Positions 33,854 through 42,737 of a stretch of 64,000 bases of DNA are shown one piece after another; position 1 is the first letter of the stretch, and each line of letters begins with the position of its first letter. This DNA comes from Pseudacidovorax intermedius (GTDB lineage Bacteria; Pseudomonadota; Gammaproteobacteria; Burkholderiales; Burkholderiaceae_C), in the NCBI RefSeq assembly GCF_003350475.1, contig NZ_QQAV01000001.1, positions 798,836-862,835 on the forward strand, read 5' to 3'. The position numbers and the translations under genes are program-made. The notes under the pieces were generated by a model. It saw only the letters and a program-made list of their open reading frames with translations. It did not search any database and was not told the origin of the DNA.

Positions 33854-35407
33854 ATGACCACCGAACTTCTCCAGAACCACGTCGCCGGCCGCTGGCAGGC
33901 GGGCACCGGCGCCGGCACGCCGCTGGTCGACCCGGTGCTCGGCACCGAGCTCGTGCGCGTCGACGCCACCGGTCTGGACCTGCCCGCCGCCTTCGCCTTC
34001 GCACGCCAGACCGGCGGCGCGGCGCTGCGGGCGCTGAGCTACCGCGAGCGTGCCGGCCTGCTGGCCGCCATCGTCAAGGTGCTGCAGGCCAACCGCGATG
34101 CCTACTACGAGATCGCCACCGCCAATTCGGGCACGGTGAAGAACGACTCGGCGGTGGACATCGACGGCGGCATCTTCACGCTGGGCCAGTACGCCAAGTG
34201 GGGCGAGTCGCTGGGCGACGCCCATGCACTGAAGGACGGCGAGCCAGTGCGGCTGGGCCGCGAGCCGGTCTTCCAGTCCCAGCACGTGCAGGTGCCGGTG
34301 CAGGGCGTGGCCCTGTTCATCAATGCCTTCAACTTCCCGGCCTGGGGGCTGTGGGAGAAGGCGGCACCGGCCCTGCTGTCGGGCGTGCCGGTGATCGTCA
34401 AGCCTGCCACCGCCACCGCCTGGCTCACGCAGCGCATGGTGCGCGATGTGATCGACGCCGGCGTGCTGCCGCCGGGCGCGCTGTCCCTGGTCTGCGGCAG
34501 CTCGGCCGGGCTGATGGATGCGCTGAGGCCCTTCGACCTCGTCTCCTTCACCGGCTCGGCCGACACCGCGGCGCTGATCCGCGGCCATGCGGCGGTGGCT
34601 CGCCATTCGGTACGCGCCAATATCGAGGCCGACAGCCTCAACAGCGCCCTGCTGCTGCCCGGCGCCGCGCCGGGCGATGCGGTGTTCGAGCTGCTGGTCA
34701 AGGAGGTGGTGCGCGAGATGACGGTCAAGTCCGGCCAGAAGTGCACCGCCATCCGCCGCGTTTTGGTGCCCGAGGCGCTCTATGCGCCGGTGGCCGAGGC
34801 CGTCTCCGCCCGGCTGGCGAAAGTGAGCGTGGGCAATCCGCGCAACGAGTCGGTGCGCATGGGTTCGCTGGTCAGCCGCGAGCAGTTGGCCTCCGTCCAG
34901 CAGGGTCTGCAGCAACTGGAGGCCGCGACCGAGGTGCTGCACGACGGCCGCCGCGCCGCGCTGGTGGATTGCGACCCGGCCATCGCCGCCTGCATCGGCC
35001 CGGTGCTGCTGGGCGCCCGCGATGCCGACAGCGCGGCCGTGGTGCACGACGTGGAGGTGTTCGGCCCCGTGGCCACGCTGCTGCCCTACCGCGACCTGCC
35101 GCATGCGCTGGCCCTGGCCGAACGCGGGCTGGGCTCGCTGGTGGCCTCGGTCTATGGCAGCGAGCCGGCCGAGATCGGCCGCGCCGCCCTCGCCCTGGCC
35201 GCCAGCCACGGCCGCGTGCATGCGGTGACGCCCGAGGTGGCGCAGGCCCACACCGGCCACGGCAACGTGATGCCCATGTCGCTGCACGGCGGCCCGGGCC
35301 GCGCCGGTGGCGGCGCCGAACTGGGCGGCCTGCGGGCGCTGGACTTCTACCACCGGCGCGCGGCCGTGCAGGCCAGTCCTGCGGTGCTGGACGCGCTGGT
35401 GTCGTGA
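33854..35407 (+). CDS. boxD: 3,4-dehydroadipyl-CoA semialdehyde dehydrogenase
   Basis: A 517-residue aldehyde dehydrogenase that oxidises the BoxC product to 3,4-dehydroadipyl-CoA with NADP. The catalytic Cys lies in SGQKCTAIRR and the general-base Glu in ANIEADSLNS. FNFPAWGLWEKAAPALL is the usual cofactor-site segment. The sequence resembles the dehydrogenase domain of PaaZ, without the hydratase domain. It lies three bases after the DUF4863 gene and 50 bases before the CoA ligase gene. Confidence 0.93.
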   Translation: MTTELLQNHVAGRWQAGTGAGTPLVDPVLGTELVRVDATGLDLPAAFAFARQTGGAALRALSYRERAGLLAAIVKVLQANRDAYYEIATANSGTVKNDSAVDIDGGIFTLGQYAKWGESLGDAHALKDGEPVRLGREPVFQSQHVQVPVQGVALFINAFNFPAWGLWEKAAPALLSGVPVIVKPATATAWLTQRMVRDVIDAGVLPPGALSLVCGSSAGLMDALRPFDLVSFTGSADTAALIRGHAAVARHSVRANIEADSLNSALLLPGAAPGDAVFELLVKEVVREMTVKSGQKCTAIRRVLVPEALYAPVAEAVSARLAKVSVGNPRNESVRMGSLVSREQLASVQQGLQQLEAATEVLHDGRRAALVDCDPAIAACIGPVLLGARDADSAAVVHDVEVFGPVATLLPYRDLPHALALAERGLGSLVASVYGSEPAEIGRAALALAASHGRVHAVTPEVAQAHTGHGNVMPMSLHGGPGRAGGGAELGGLRALDFYHRRAAVQASPAVLDALVS

Positions 35408-35457
35408 CACGCGCCTGACAAGAAAAAGAGCCCCCAGGGAGTGACTAGGAGACAACG

Positions 35458-37011
35458 ATGAGCCTGCCCGCCCGCTTCAACTTCGCCGAACACCTGTTCG
35501 CCCTCAACCGCGGCCGCGCCGCCAAGGCCGCCTACATCGACGACCGGGGCGTGCTGAGCTATGGCGAGCTGGAAGACCGCGCCCGCCGCCTGGCGGCGGC
35601 CCTCACCGCCGCCGGTGTGCGGCGCGAGGAGCGCGTGCTGCTGCTGATGCACGACACGCAGGACTGGCCCGTGTGCTTTCTCGGCAGCCTGTACGCCGGC
35701 GTGGTGCCGGTGGCCGTCAACACGCTGCTCACCGCCGACGACTATGCCTACATGCTGGAACACAGCCGCGCCCAGGCCGCGCTGGTGGGCGGCGCGCTGC
35801 TGCCGGTGCTGCAGAGCGCGATGGAAAAGGGCACGCACGAGCTGCAGTCGGTGATCGTCGCCCAGCCCACGGGCGAGCTGCCGCGCGGCATGCAGGCGCT
35901 GGAAGACACCATTGCCGCCACCGAGCCGCGGCCCGCCCCCGCGCCCACCACGCCGGACGACCCGGGCTTCTGGCTCTATTCCTCCGGCTCCACCGGCAAG
36001 CCCAAGGGCACCGTCCACACCCATGGCAACCTGTGGTGGACGGCCGAGCTCTACGGCAAGGCGGTGCTGCAGCTGACCGAGCAGGACGTGTGCTTCTCGG
36101 CCGCCAAGCTCTACTTCGCCTACGGGCTCGGCAATGCGCTGACCTTCCCGCTGTCGGTGGGTGCCAGCGTGGTGCTGATGGCCGAACGCCCCACGCCCGA
36201 GGCCACCTTCAAGCGATGGACGCAGGCCGAGCACCGGCCTACGGTCTTCTTCGGCGCGCCCACGGGCTATGCGGGCATGCTGGCCTCGCCGCAGCTGCCT
36301 GCCCGCGATCAGGTCGCACTGCGCATGGGCTCGTCCGCCGGCGAGGCGCTGCCGGCCGACATCGCCCAGCGCTTCAAGGCGCACTTCGGCTGCGACATCA
36401 TCGACGGCATCGGCTCCACCGAGATGCTGCATGTCTTCCTCTCCAACCGGCCCGGCGACGTGCGCTACGGCACGACGGGCCGCCCGGTCGAGGGCTACGA
36501 GGTGGAGCTGCGCGGCGAGGACGGCCGCCCCGTGCCCGACGGCGAAGTCGGCGACCTCTACATCCGCGGCCCGAGCAGCGCGCTCATGTACTGGGGCAAC
36601 CGCGAGAAGACGCGCGACACCTTCCTGGGCCGCTGGACCAAGTCCGGCGACAAGTACGTGCGGGATGCCGAGGGCTACTACACCTATGCCGGCCGCAGCG
36701 ACGACATGCTCAAGGTCAGCGGCATCTATGTCTCGCCCTTCGAGGTCGAGGCCACGCTGGTGCAGCACCCGGCCGTTCTGGAGGCCGCCGTCATCGGCGT
36801 GGCAGATGCCGAAGGCCTCACCAAGACCAAGGCCTACGTGGTGCTCAAGCCCGGCCAGCCCGCCACCGATGCCGAACTCAAGGCCTTCGTGAAGGACCGG
36901 CTCGCGCCCTACAAGTACCCGCGGCTGATCGAGTTCATCGACGAGCTGCCCAAGACGGCGACGGGCAAGATCCAGCGCTTCCGGCTGCGCGAGCGGGAGC
37001 AGCACGCGTGA
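35458..37011 (+). CDS. bclA: Benzoate-CoA ligase
   Basis: A 517-residue ligase of the benzoate-CoA ligase family (TIGR02262 type) that activates benzoate with ATP and CoA. The motifs are LYSSGSTGKPKGTVH (P-loop), IGSTEMLHVFLSN and the C-terminal LPKTATGKIQRFRLR with the catalytic Lys. The segment KLYFAYGLGNALTFPLSVGA is typical of benzoate and 4-hydroxybenzoate ligases. The gene has an AGGAGAC ribosome binding site. It ends in a GTGA overlap with the hydrolase gene, so the two are translationally coupled. Confidence 0.93.
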   Translation: MSLPARFNFAEHLFALNRGRAAKAAYIDDRGVLSYGELEDRARRLAAALTAAGVRREERVLLLMHDTQDWPVCFLGSLYAGVVPVAVNTLLTADDYAYMLEHSRAQAALVGGALLPVLQSAMEKGTHELQSVIVAQPTGELPRGMQALEDTIAATEPRPAPAPTTPDDPGFWLYSSGSTGKPKGTVHTHGNLWWTAELYGKAVLQLTEQDVCFSAAKLYFAYGLGNALTFPLSVGASVVLMAERPTPEATFKRWTQAEHRPTVFFGAPTGYAGMLASPQLPARDQVALRMGSSAGEALPADIAQRFKAHFGCDIIDGIGSTEMLHVFLSNRPGDVRYGTTGRPVEGYEVELRGEDGRPVPDGEVGDLYIRGPSSALMYWGNREKTRDTFLGRWTKSGDKYVRDAEGYYTYAGRSDDMLKVSGIYVSPFEVEATLVQHPAVLEAAVIGVADAEGLTKTKAYVVLKPGQPATDAELKAFVKDRLAPYKYPRLIEFIDELPKTATGKIQRFRLREREQHA

Positions 37012-37829
37012 GCGGCACCGACTTCGCCGAGATCGACTGGCGCGGCCGCGCGGTGCGCATCGAGCACCGCTTCATCGTCCCGGCGGGTGCCGAGGCGGCG
37101 CCCCTGGTGGTGTTCCTGCACGAGGGCCTGGGCTCGGTGGCGATGTGGAAGGACTTCCCCGACAGCCTTTGCCAGACACTGGGCGTGCGCGGCCTGGTCT
37201 ACTCGCGGCCCGGCTACGGACGCTCGACGCCGCGGCCGGCCGAAGAGCGCTGGGACGTGGACTTCATGCACCGCCAGGCCCATGAGGTGCTGCCGGCGTT
37301 CCTCGCGGCCCTGGGCATCGACACGCCCGTGTGGCTGTTCGGGCACAGCGACGGCGGCTCCATCGCCCTGCTCTTCGCCGCCCGCCATCCGCAGGCCGTG
37401 GCCGGGCTGGTGCTGCTGGCGCCCCATCTCTTCGTGGAAGACGTGACGGTGCACAACATCGAACTCGCCCGCCAGGCCTACGACCATGCGGACCTGCGCG
37501 CGCGACTGGCCCGTTATCACGACGACGTGGATTCGGCCTTCCGCGGCTGGAACGACATCTGGCTGGCACCGGCCTTCCGGGCCTGGAACATCGAGGCCGA
37601 CATCGAAGGCATCCACTGCCCGGTGCTCGCCATCCAGGGCCTGGACGACGAGTACGGCACGCTGGCGCAGATCGAGGGCATCGCGGCGCGCGTACCCGGC
37701 ACCCAGCTGCTGCCCATTCCGTGCTGCGGCCACTCGCCCCATAGGGATCAACCCGAGCAGGTGATCGAGGCCACAGGCCGCATGCTCGCGCCTTCCTTGC
37801 GCGGGGCAGCCGCCCGCGCGCCCAGGTAA
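37008..37829 (+). CDS. Alpha/beta hydrolase of the box operon
   Basis: A 273-residue alpha/beta hydrolase. Ser114 in GHSDGGS is the nucleophile, the Asp is in IQGLDDEYG and the His in CCGHSPHRDQP. Hydrolases of this kind are common in box clusters, where they may act as thioesterases that rescue trapped CoA or as lactonases for side products. This is inference. The start is GTG at 37008, inside the stop of bclA. A terminator is not seen; a palindrome follows 18 bases after the stop. Confidence 0.85.
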   Translation: MSGTDFAEIDWRGRAVRIEHRFIVPAGAEAAPLVVFLHEGLGSVAMWKDFPDSLCQTLGVRGLVYSRPGYGRSTPRPAEERWDVDFMHRQAHEVLPAFLAALGIDTPVWLFGHSDGGSIALLFAARHPQAVAGLVLLAPHLFVEDVTVHNIELARQAYDHADLRARLARYHDDVDSAFRGWNDIWLAPAFRAWNIEADIEGIHCPVLAIQGLDDEYGTLAQIEGIAARVPGTQLLPIPCCGHSPHRDQPEQVIEATGRMLAPSLRGAAARAPR

Positions 37830-37846
37830 ACACCGAAGCCGCCCAC

Positions 37847-37868
37847 ATTACTTTAGTTGTAAAGTAAT
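37847..37868. promoter_or_regulatory. Perfect AT-rich palindrome upstream of the ABC binding-protein gene
   Basis: Arms ATTACTTTA (37847-37855) and TAAAGTAAT (37860-37868) are perfectly complementary around GTTG. The site is AT-rich in GC-rich surroundings, 26 bases before the start codon. The symmetry and size fit an operator for a MarR- or TetR-type protein. It could also act as an RNA hairpin between bclA-hydrolase and the importer genes. Confidence 0.6.
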
Positions 37869-37894
37869 TTCACGACTACCCAGGAGACAGACGC

Positions 37895-39064
37895 ATGCCC
37901 ATCCGCTTCCCCCGCAACACCCTCGCCGCCTTCGCCCTGGCCGGTCTGGCCGTCACTGCGTCGGCCCAAGGCACCGGCAAGCTCAAGGTCGGCCTGATGC
38001 TGCCCTTCAGCGGCACCTACAGCGCGCTGGGCGTGGCCATCGAGAACGGCTTCAAGCTCTATGTGGACGAGCAGGGCGGCAAGCTCGGCGGCCGCGAGAT
38101 CGAGTACTTCAAAGTGGACGACGAGTCCGACCCGGCCAAGGCCACCGACAACGTCAACAAGCTGATCAAGCGCGACAACGTCGACGTGATCATCGGCACG
38201 GTGCACTCCGGCGTGGCCATGGCCATGGCCAAGGCGGCCAAGGAAAGCGGCACGATCCTGATCGTGCCCAACGCCGGCGCCGATGCGGTGACCGGCCCGA
38301 TGTGCGCGCCCAACATCTTCCGCAGCAGCTTCAGCAACTGGCAGCCCGCCTATGCGATGGGCGTGGTTGCGGCCAAGGAAGGCAAGAAGACCGCCATCAC
38401 CCTGACCTGGAAGTACGCGGCCGGCGATGAGTCCACGGCCGGCTTCAAGGAAGGCTTCGAGAAGGGCGGCGGCAAGGTGGTCAAGCAGCTGACGCTGCCC
38501 TTCCCGAACGTGGAGTTCCAGGCCCTGCTGACGGAGATCGCGGCGGCCAAGCCCGACGCGGTGTATTCCTTCATGGCCGGCGGCGGCGCCGTCAAGCTGG
38601 TGAAGGACTATGCGGCCGCCGGCCTGAACAAGACGATCCCGCTGTACGGCCCCGGCTTCCTGACCGACGGCACGCTGGACGCCCAGGGCGATGCCGCCGC
38701 CGGCATGCTGACCACGCTGCACTATGCCGACGGCCTGAACACGCCCAAGGACAACGCCTTCCGCACCGCCTACGCCAAGACCTTCAAGCTGCAGCCCGAC
38801 GTCTACGCCGTGCAGGGCTACGACGCCGCGCAGATGCTGGGCGTCGGGTTGGCCGCGACCAAGGGCGATGCCAGCAAGAAGGCGGAGTTCGCCGCCGCCG
38901 TGGAGAAGGCGAAGATCGACAGCCCCCGCGGCGCCTTCACCGTGGGCAAGTCGCACAACCCGGTGCAGGACATCTATCTGCGCAAGGTGGAGGGCAAGGA
39001 GAACAAGCTGGTGAATGTGGCGATCAAGGGCCTTGCAGACCCTGGGCGTGGATGCCGGATGTAA
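37895..39064 (+). CDS. Branched-chain-type ABC transporter substrate-binding protein (probable benzoate binding)
   Basis: A 389-residue periplasmic binding protein of the LivJ/LivK family with a signal peptide ending VTASAQ. Typical segments are GLMLPFSGTYSALG, GTVHSGVAMAM and VPNAGADAVTGPMCAPN. Such proteins in box clusters are thought to bind benzoate, which fits the neighbours; this is inference. CAGGAGAC lies before ATG 37895. A 275 bp gap rich in repeats separates it from its permease genes, which may set the protein ratio. Confidence 0.88.
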   Translation: MPIRFPRNTLAAFALAGLAVTASAQGTGKLKVGLMLPFSGTYSALGVAIENGFKLYVDEQGGKLGGREIEYFKVDDESDPAKATDNVNKLIKRDNVDVIIGTVHSGVAMAMAKAAKESGTILIVPNAGADAVTGPMCAPNIFRSSFSNWQPAYAMGVVAAKEGKKTAITLTWKYAAGDESTAGFKEGFEKGGGKVVKQLTLPFPNVEFQALLTEIAAAKPDAVYSFMAGGGAVKLVKDYAAAGLNKTIPLYGPGFLTDGTLDAQGDAAAGMLTTLHYADGLNTPKDNAFRTAYAKTFKLQPDVYAVQGYDAAQMLGVGLAATKGDASKKAEFAAAVEKAKIDSPRGAFTVGKSHNPVQDIYLRKVEGKENKLVNVAIKGLADPGRGCRM

Positions 39065-39128
39065 GCGATTCGGCCTGCTCGGGAATATCCGCTCTTCTTC
39101 TGCCAGCCTGAGATCACTCCCATCGCTC

Positions 39129-39300
39129 GGGCTGAGCCGCGTCCACTGTTTGGGCTGAGCCGCAGCTAAGGCTTGGGCTGAGCCACCACAACCGTTCAGG
39201 CTGAGCCTGTCGAAGCCCGGCACCGCGCCGTGCACGGCCTTCGACAAGCTCAGGCCGAACGGAATGAAGGCTCAGGCCGAACGGAATAGACGCTCAGCCG
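39129..39300. repeat. Ordered array of CTGAGC-type repeat units
   Basis: Four forward units with the core GGCTGAGCC begin at 39129, 39152, 39175 and 39198, exactly 23 bp apart. The last belongs to a full palindromic element (39192-39262). Three inverted units, GCTCAGGCCGAACGGAAT at 39248 and 39270 and a shorter one at 39292, follow at 22 bp intervals. The array fills most of the gap between the binding-protein and permease genes and could fold into alternative hairpins. Confidence 0.8.
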
Positions 39301-39339
39301 GGCCGGCCCCTCTTCAATTCGCATCTCGGAACCTCACTC

Positions 39340-40212
39340 GTGGAACTCGGCACCTTCCTCGTCCAATGCCTGAACTCGGTGCAGTACGGGCTGCTGCTGT
39401 TCCTGCTTGCCTCGGGCCTGACGCTGATCTTCGGGATCATGGGCGTCATCAACCTGGCGCATGGCAGCTTCTACATGATCGGCGCGTACATGGCCTTCTC
39501 GCTGGCGCCGCTGTTCGGCGACAGCTTCCTGCTGATGCTGGTGGCCGGCGTGCTGCTGGCGGCGGCGCTGGGCTATGCGCTGGAATGGGCCTTCTTCAGC
39601 TACCTCTACCAGCGCGACCACCTGCAGCAGGTGCTGATGACCTATGGCCTGATCCTGGTGTTCGAGGAGCTGCGTTCCATCCTGGTGGGCAACGACGTGC
39701 ACGGCGTGCCGCTGCCGGGCTGGCTGGCGGGCAGCTTCGCGCTGGGCGACGTGATGAGCTACCCGTGGTACCGCATCTTCGCGTCGGTGGCCTGCATCGT
39801 GCTGGCCGTGGCCATGTATGCCGTCGTCAACCGCACCCGTCTGGGCATGATGATCCGCGCCGGCGCCAGCAACCGCGACATGGTGCGCGGCCTGGGCATC
39901 GACATCCGCAAGCTCTACCGCATCGTCTTCGCCGCCGGTGTGGCACTGGCGGCGCTGGCCGGCATGATCGCGGCACCCATGTCCTCGGTCTATCCCAACA
40001 TGGGCGCCAGCGTGCTCATCATCTGCTTCGTGGTGGTGGTGATCGGCGGCATCGGCTCCATCACCGGTGCGCTCGTGGCCTCGCTGCTGGTCGGCTTCGT
40101 CGACACCTTCGGCAAGGTCTTCTTCGCCGAGCTGAGCGGCATCGGCATCTACCTCCTCATGGCCATCATCCTGATCTGGCGCCCCGAGGGCCTGATGGGC
40201 AAGCGCGCATGA
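39340..40212 (+). CDS. Branched-chain-type ABC transporter permease, LivH-like
   Basis: A 290-residue inner-membrane permease with about eight helices. Family segments are GLTLIFGIMGVINLAHGSFYM, RAGASNRDMVRGLGI and the C-terminal IWRPEGLMGKR. The start is GTG at 39340, soon after the repeat array, with a weak ribosome binding site. The stop overlaps the LivM-like gene (ATGA). With the next three genes and the binding protein at 37895 it makes a complete importer, probably for benzoate. Confidence 0.9.
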   Translation: MELGTFLVQCLNSVQYGLLLFLLASGLTLIFGIMGVINLAHGSFYMIGAYMAFSLAPLFGDSFLLMLVAGVLLAAALGYALEWAFFSYLYQRDHLQQVLMTYGLILVFEELRSILVGNDVHGVPLPGWLAGSFALGDVMSYPWYRIFASVACIVLAVAMYAVVNRTRLGMMIRAGASNRDMVRGLGIDIRKLYRIVFAAGVALAALAGMIAAPMSSVYPNMGASVLIICFVVVVIGGIGSITGALVASLLVGFVDTFGKVFFAELSGIGIYLLMAIILIWRPEGLMGKRA

Positions 40213-41240
40213 ACACCACCACGTCTTCCGCGATGACCCCGCCCTTGTCCTCCTCCACCCCGACCCGCGCCGGCGGCCTGCCCCAGGGCGCACTGCTGCC
40301 GCTGGCCGCCGCCGTGATCCTGGCCATCGCCGGACCGCTGCTGGGCGGCTATGCGGCCGACCTGGTGGTGAAGGTGATGATCCTTGCCATCTTTGCGCTC
40401 AGCCTCGAACTGCTGGTGGGCATGACCGGGCTGGTGAGCCTGGGCCACGCCGCCTTCTACGGCATCGGCGCGTACATCACCGTCCTGGCTTCGGGCAAGG
40501 AGGGCGGCAACCTGCTGGTGCTGCTGGTGCTGGCCATGGGCGGCGCGGCGCTCTATGCGCTGGTGGTGGGCGCCTTGAGCCTGCGCACGCGCGGCGTCTA
40601 CTTCATCATGGTCACGCTGGCCTTCGCGCAGATGGCCTTCTTCGTCTTCCACGACACGCCAGTGGGCGGCGGCAGCGACGGCATCTACCTCTACATCCGC
40701 CCGGCCGTCGGTGCGCTGGACATGGAAAACCGCCTGGTGCTGTTCTACGTCGTGCTGGCCGCGCTGGCGGGCACCTACGGCCTGCTGGCGCTGATCCGCC
40801 GCTCGCGCTTCGGTGCCGCGCTGGCGGGCATCCGCGTGAGCGAGCAGCGCATGCGTGCGGTGGGCTTTCCCACCTATGCCTACAAGCTCGCGGCCTTCGT
40901 CATCGCCGGCGCGCTGGCGGGGCTGGCGGGCTTTCTGGTGGCGGCGCGCGACGGCGTGGTCAACCCCGAGCTGATGGCCTGGCACAACTCGGGCGAGGTG
41001 CTGCTGATGATCATCCTGGGCGGCCTGGGCCATCTGCGCGGTGCGGTGCTCGGGGCGGTGGCCTTCACGCTGCTGAAGGAAGTGCTGTCCACCCACGGCC
41101 TGGTGGGCCCGCTGGCCGATCACTGGCAGCTGAGCCTGGGTATCGTCATCATCGTCTTCGTGGCGCTGCTGCCCAAGGGGCTGATCGGCCTGCGCGAGCG
41201 GCTGTCGCCGATGGGTGCCAGCAAGGGAGCGGCACGATGA
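40209..41240 (+). CDS. Branched-chain-type ABC transporter permease, LivM-like
   Basis: A 343-residue permease with about ten helices. GLVSLGHAAFYGIGAY and GLGHLRGAVLGAVAFTLL are characteristic LivM segments, and RVSEQRMRAVGFPTYAYKL is the coupling-loop region. The first 20 residues are Thr/Ser/Pro-rich. Both ends overlap the neighbouring genes by four bases, showing tight translational coupling in the importer operon. Confidence 0.9.
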   Translation: MNTTTSSAMTPPLSSSTPTRAGGLPQGALLPLAAAVILAIAGPLLGGYAADLVVKVMILAIFALSLELLVGMTGLVSLGHAAFYGIGAYITVLASGKEGGNLLVLLVLAMGGAALYALVVGALSLRTRGVYFIMVTLAFAQMAFFVFHDTPVGGGSDGIYLYIRPAVGALDMENRLVLFYVVLAALAGTYGLLALIRRSRFGAALAGIRVSEQRMRAVGFPTYAYKLAAFVIAGALAGLAGFLVAARDGVVNPELMAWHNSGEVLLMIILGGLGHLRGAVLGAVAFTLLKEVLSTHGLVGPLADHWQLSLGIVIIVFVALLPKGLIGLRERLSPMGASKGAAR

Positions 41241-42001
41241 ACGCCGTCGAATCGACCGCGGCCCTGCTGGGCGTGCAGGGCCTCACGCGCCGCTTCGGCG
41301 GCCTGGTGGCGGTGAGCGAGGTCACACTCGACCTGCATGTGGGCGAGGTGCATGCGGTGATCGGCACCAACGGCGCCGGCAAGTCCACGCTGATCAACAT
41401 GCTCTCGGGCGAGATCGAGGCCTCGGCCGGCCGCATCGCGCTCGATGGCCGCGACATCACCGCCCTGCCCCAGCCGCGGCGCGCGCTGGGCGGCGTCGGC
41501 CGCAGCTACCAGCGCACCACCATCTTCGGCGAGTTCACCGTGCTGGAGAACTGTCGCCTGGCGGCGCAAGCTGCGACGCCGCGGGCCTGGGCCTTCTGGG
41601 AATCGTCGGCACGCTGCCAGGCCAGCAACGCCGCCGCCCACGAGGCGCTGGAGGCCGCGGGCCTGAGCACCGAAGCGCACCGCATCGCCGGCACGCTGAG
41701 CCACGGCGCCAAGCGCCAGCTGGAGGTTGCCATGTGCCTGGCCACGCGCCCCCGCGTGCTGCTGCTGGACGAGCCGCTGGCCGGCATGGGCGCCGAGGAG
41801 ACCGACCGCATGCTCGCGCTGCTGCAGCGGCTGAAGGCGCGCCATGCCATCCTGCTGGTGGAACACGACATGGACGCCGTCTTCCGCGTGGCCGACCGCA
41901 TCACCGTGATGGTCAACGGCGCCGTCATCGCCACCGGCACGCCCGAGGCCATCCGCACCAATCCCGACGTGCGCGCCGCCTACCTGGGCGATGAACACTG
42001 A
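41237..42001 (+). CDS. Branched-chain-type ABC transporter ATP-binding protein, LivG-like
   Basis: A 254-residue ATPase. GTNGAGKST is the Walker A, LSHGAKRQLEVAM the signature region and VLLLDEPLAGMG the Walker B, with VEHDMDAVF carrying the switch His. The signature LSHGAK differs from the canonical LSGGQ but is common in LivG-like proteins. The gene overlaps the LivM-like gene by four bases and the LivF-like gene by eleven. Confidence 0.9.
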   Translation: MNAVESTAALLGVQGLTRRFGGLVAVSEVTLDLHVGEVHAVIGTNGAGKSTLINMLSGEIEASAGRIALDGRDITALPQPRRALGGVGRSYQRTTIFGEFTVLENCRLAAQAATPRAWAFWESSARCQASNAAAHEALEAAGLSTEAHRIAGTLSHGAKRQLEVAMCLATRPRVLLLDEPLAGMGAEETDRMLALLQRLKARHAILLVEHDMDAVFRVADRITVMVNGAVIATGTPEAIRTNPDVRAAYLGDEH

Positions 42002-42719
42002 AGCGAAGCCGCCTTCCATGCTCTCCATCCGCGACCTCAACACCTACTACGGCGACAGCCACATCCTGCGCGGCGTCGATGCGCAGGTGCCCGCCGCCTG
42101 CGCCGTGGGCCTGCTGGGCCGCAACGGCATGGGAAAGACCACGCTGATCCGCAGCCTGATGGGCTATGTGCGCCCCGCCTCGGGCCAGGTGCTGGCCGAC
42201 GGCCGCGACGTGACCGGCTGGGCGCCCGAGAAGATGGCGCGCCTGGGCATCGGCTACGTGCCCGAGGGCCGCGGCATCTTCCCCAACCTGTCGGTGCGCG
42301 AGAACCTGGTGATGGCCGCGCGGCCCGGCATCGACGGCAGCCGCGCGTGGACCTTCGAGCGCGTGATGGCCACCTTCCCGCGGCTGTCGGAGCGGCTGTC
42401 GCACGGCGGCCAGCAGCTGTCGGGCGGCGAGCAGCAGATGCTCTCCATCGGCCGCGCGCTGATGACCAATCCGCGCCTCATGATCCTGGACGAGGCCACC
42501 GAGGGTCTGGCGCCGCTGATCGTGGCCGAGATCTGGCGCGTGATCGCCGAGATCCGTGCCAGCGGCATCGCCACGCTGATCGTGGACCGCGACTGGCACA
42601 AGGTGCTGCACCACACCGACCAGGCGGTGGTGATGGAGAAGGGCCGCATCGTGCTGGCCGGCGCCTCGGCCGAGTTGCTGGCGCAGCCCGACGCGCTGGC
42701 ACAGCGGCTGGGCGTTTAG
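41991..42719 (+). CDS. Branched-chain-type ABC transporter ATP-binding protein, LivF-like
   Basis: A 242-residue ATPase with Walker A GRNGMGKTT, signature LSGGEQQML and Walker B LMILDEATEGLAP. The switch region, usually VEQN in LivF proteins, reads VDRDWHKVL here, a variant also known to me from aromatic-acid importers, so probably functional. It is the last gene of the importer. The Crp-like gene converges on it 18 bases downstream. Confidence 0.9.
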   Translation: MNTEAKPPSMLSIRDLNTYYGDSHILRGVDAQVPAACAVGLLGRNGMGKTTLIRSLMGYVRPASGQVLADGRDVTGWAPEKMARLGIGYVPEGRGIFPNLSVRENLVMAARPGIDGSRAWTFERVMATFPRLSERLSHGGQQLSGGEQQMLSIGRALMTNPRLMILDEATEGLAPLIVAEIWRVIAEIRASGIATLIVDRDWHKVLHHTDQAVVMEKGRIVLAGASAELLAQPDALAQRLGV

Positions 42720-42737
42720 CGCGCCGCCCATCGGCGC

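Noticed and set aside
39129-39300. CRISPR-like array
   Set aside because: The units are about ten conserved bases at 22-23 bp intervals in both orientations, with no equal-length spacers of 30 bases or more and no cas genes.
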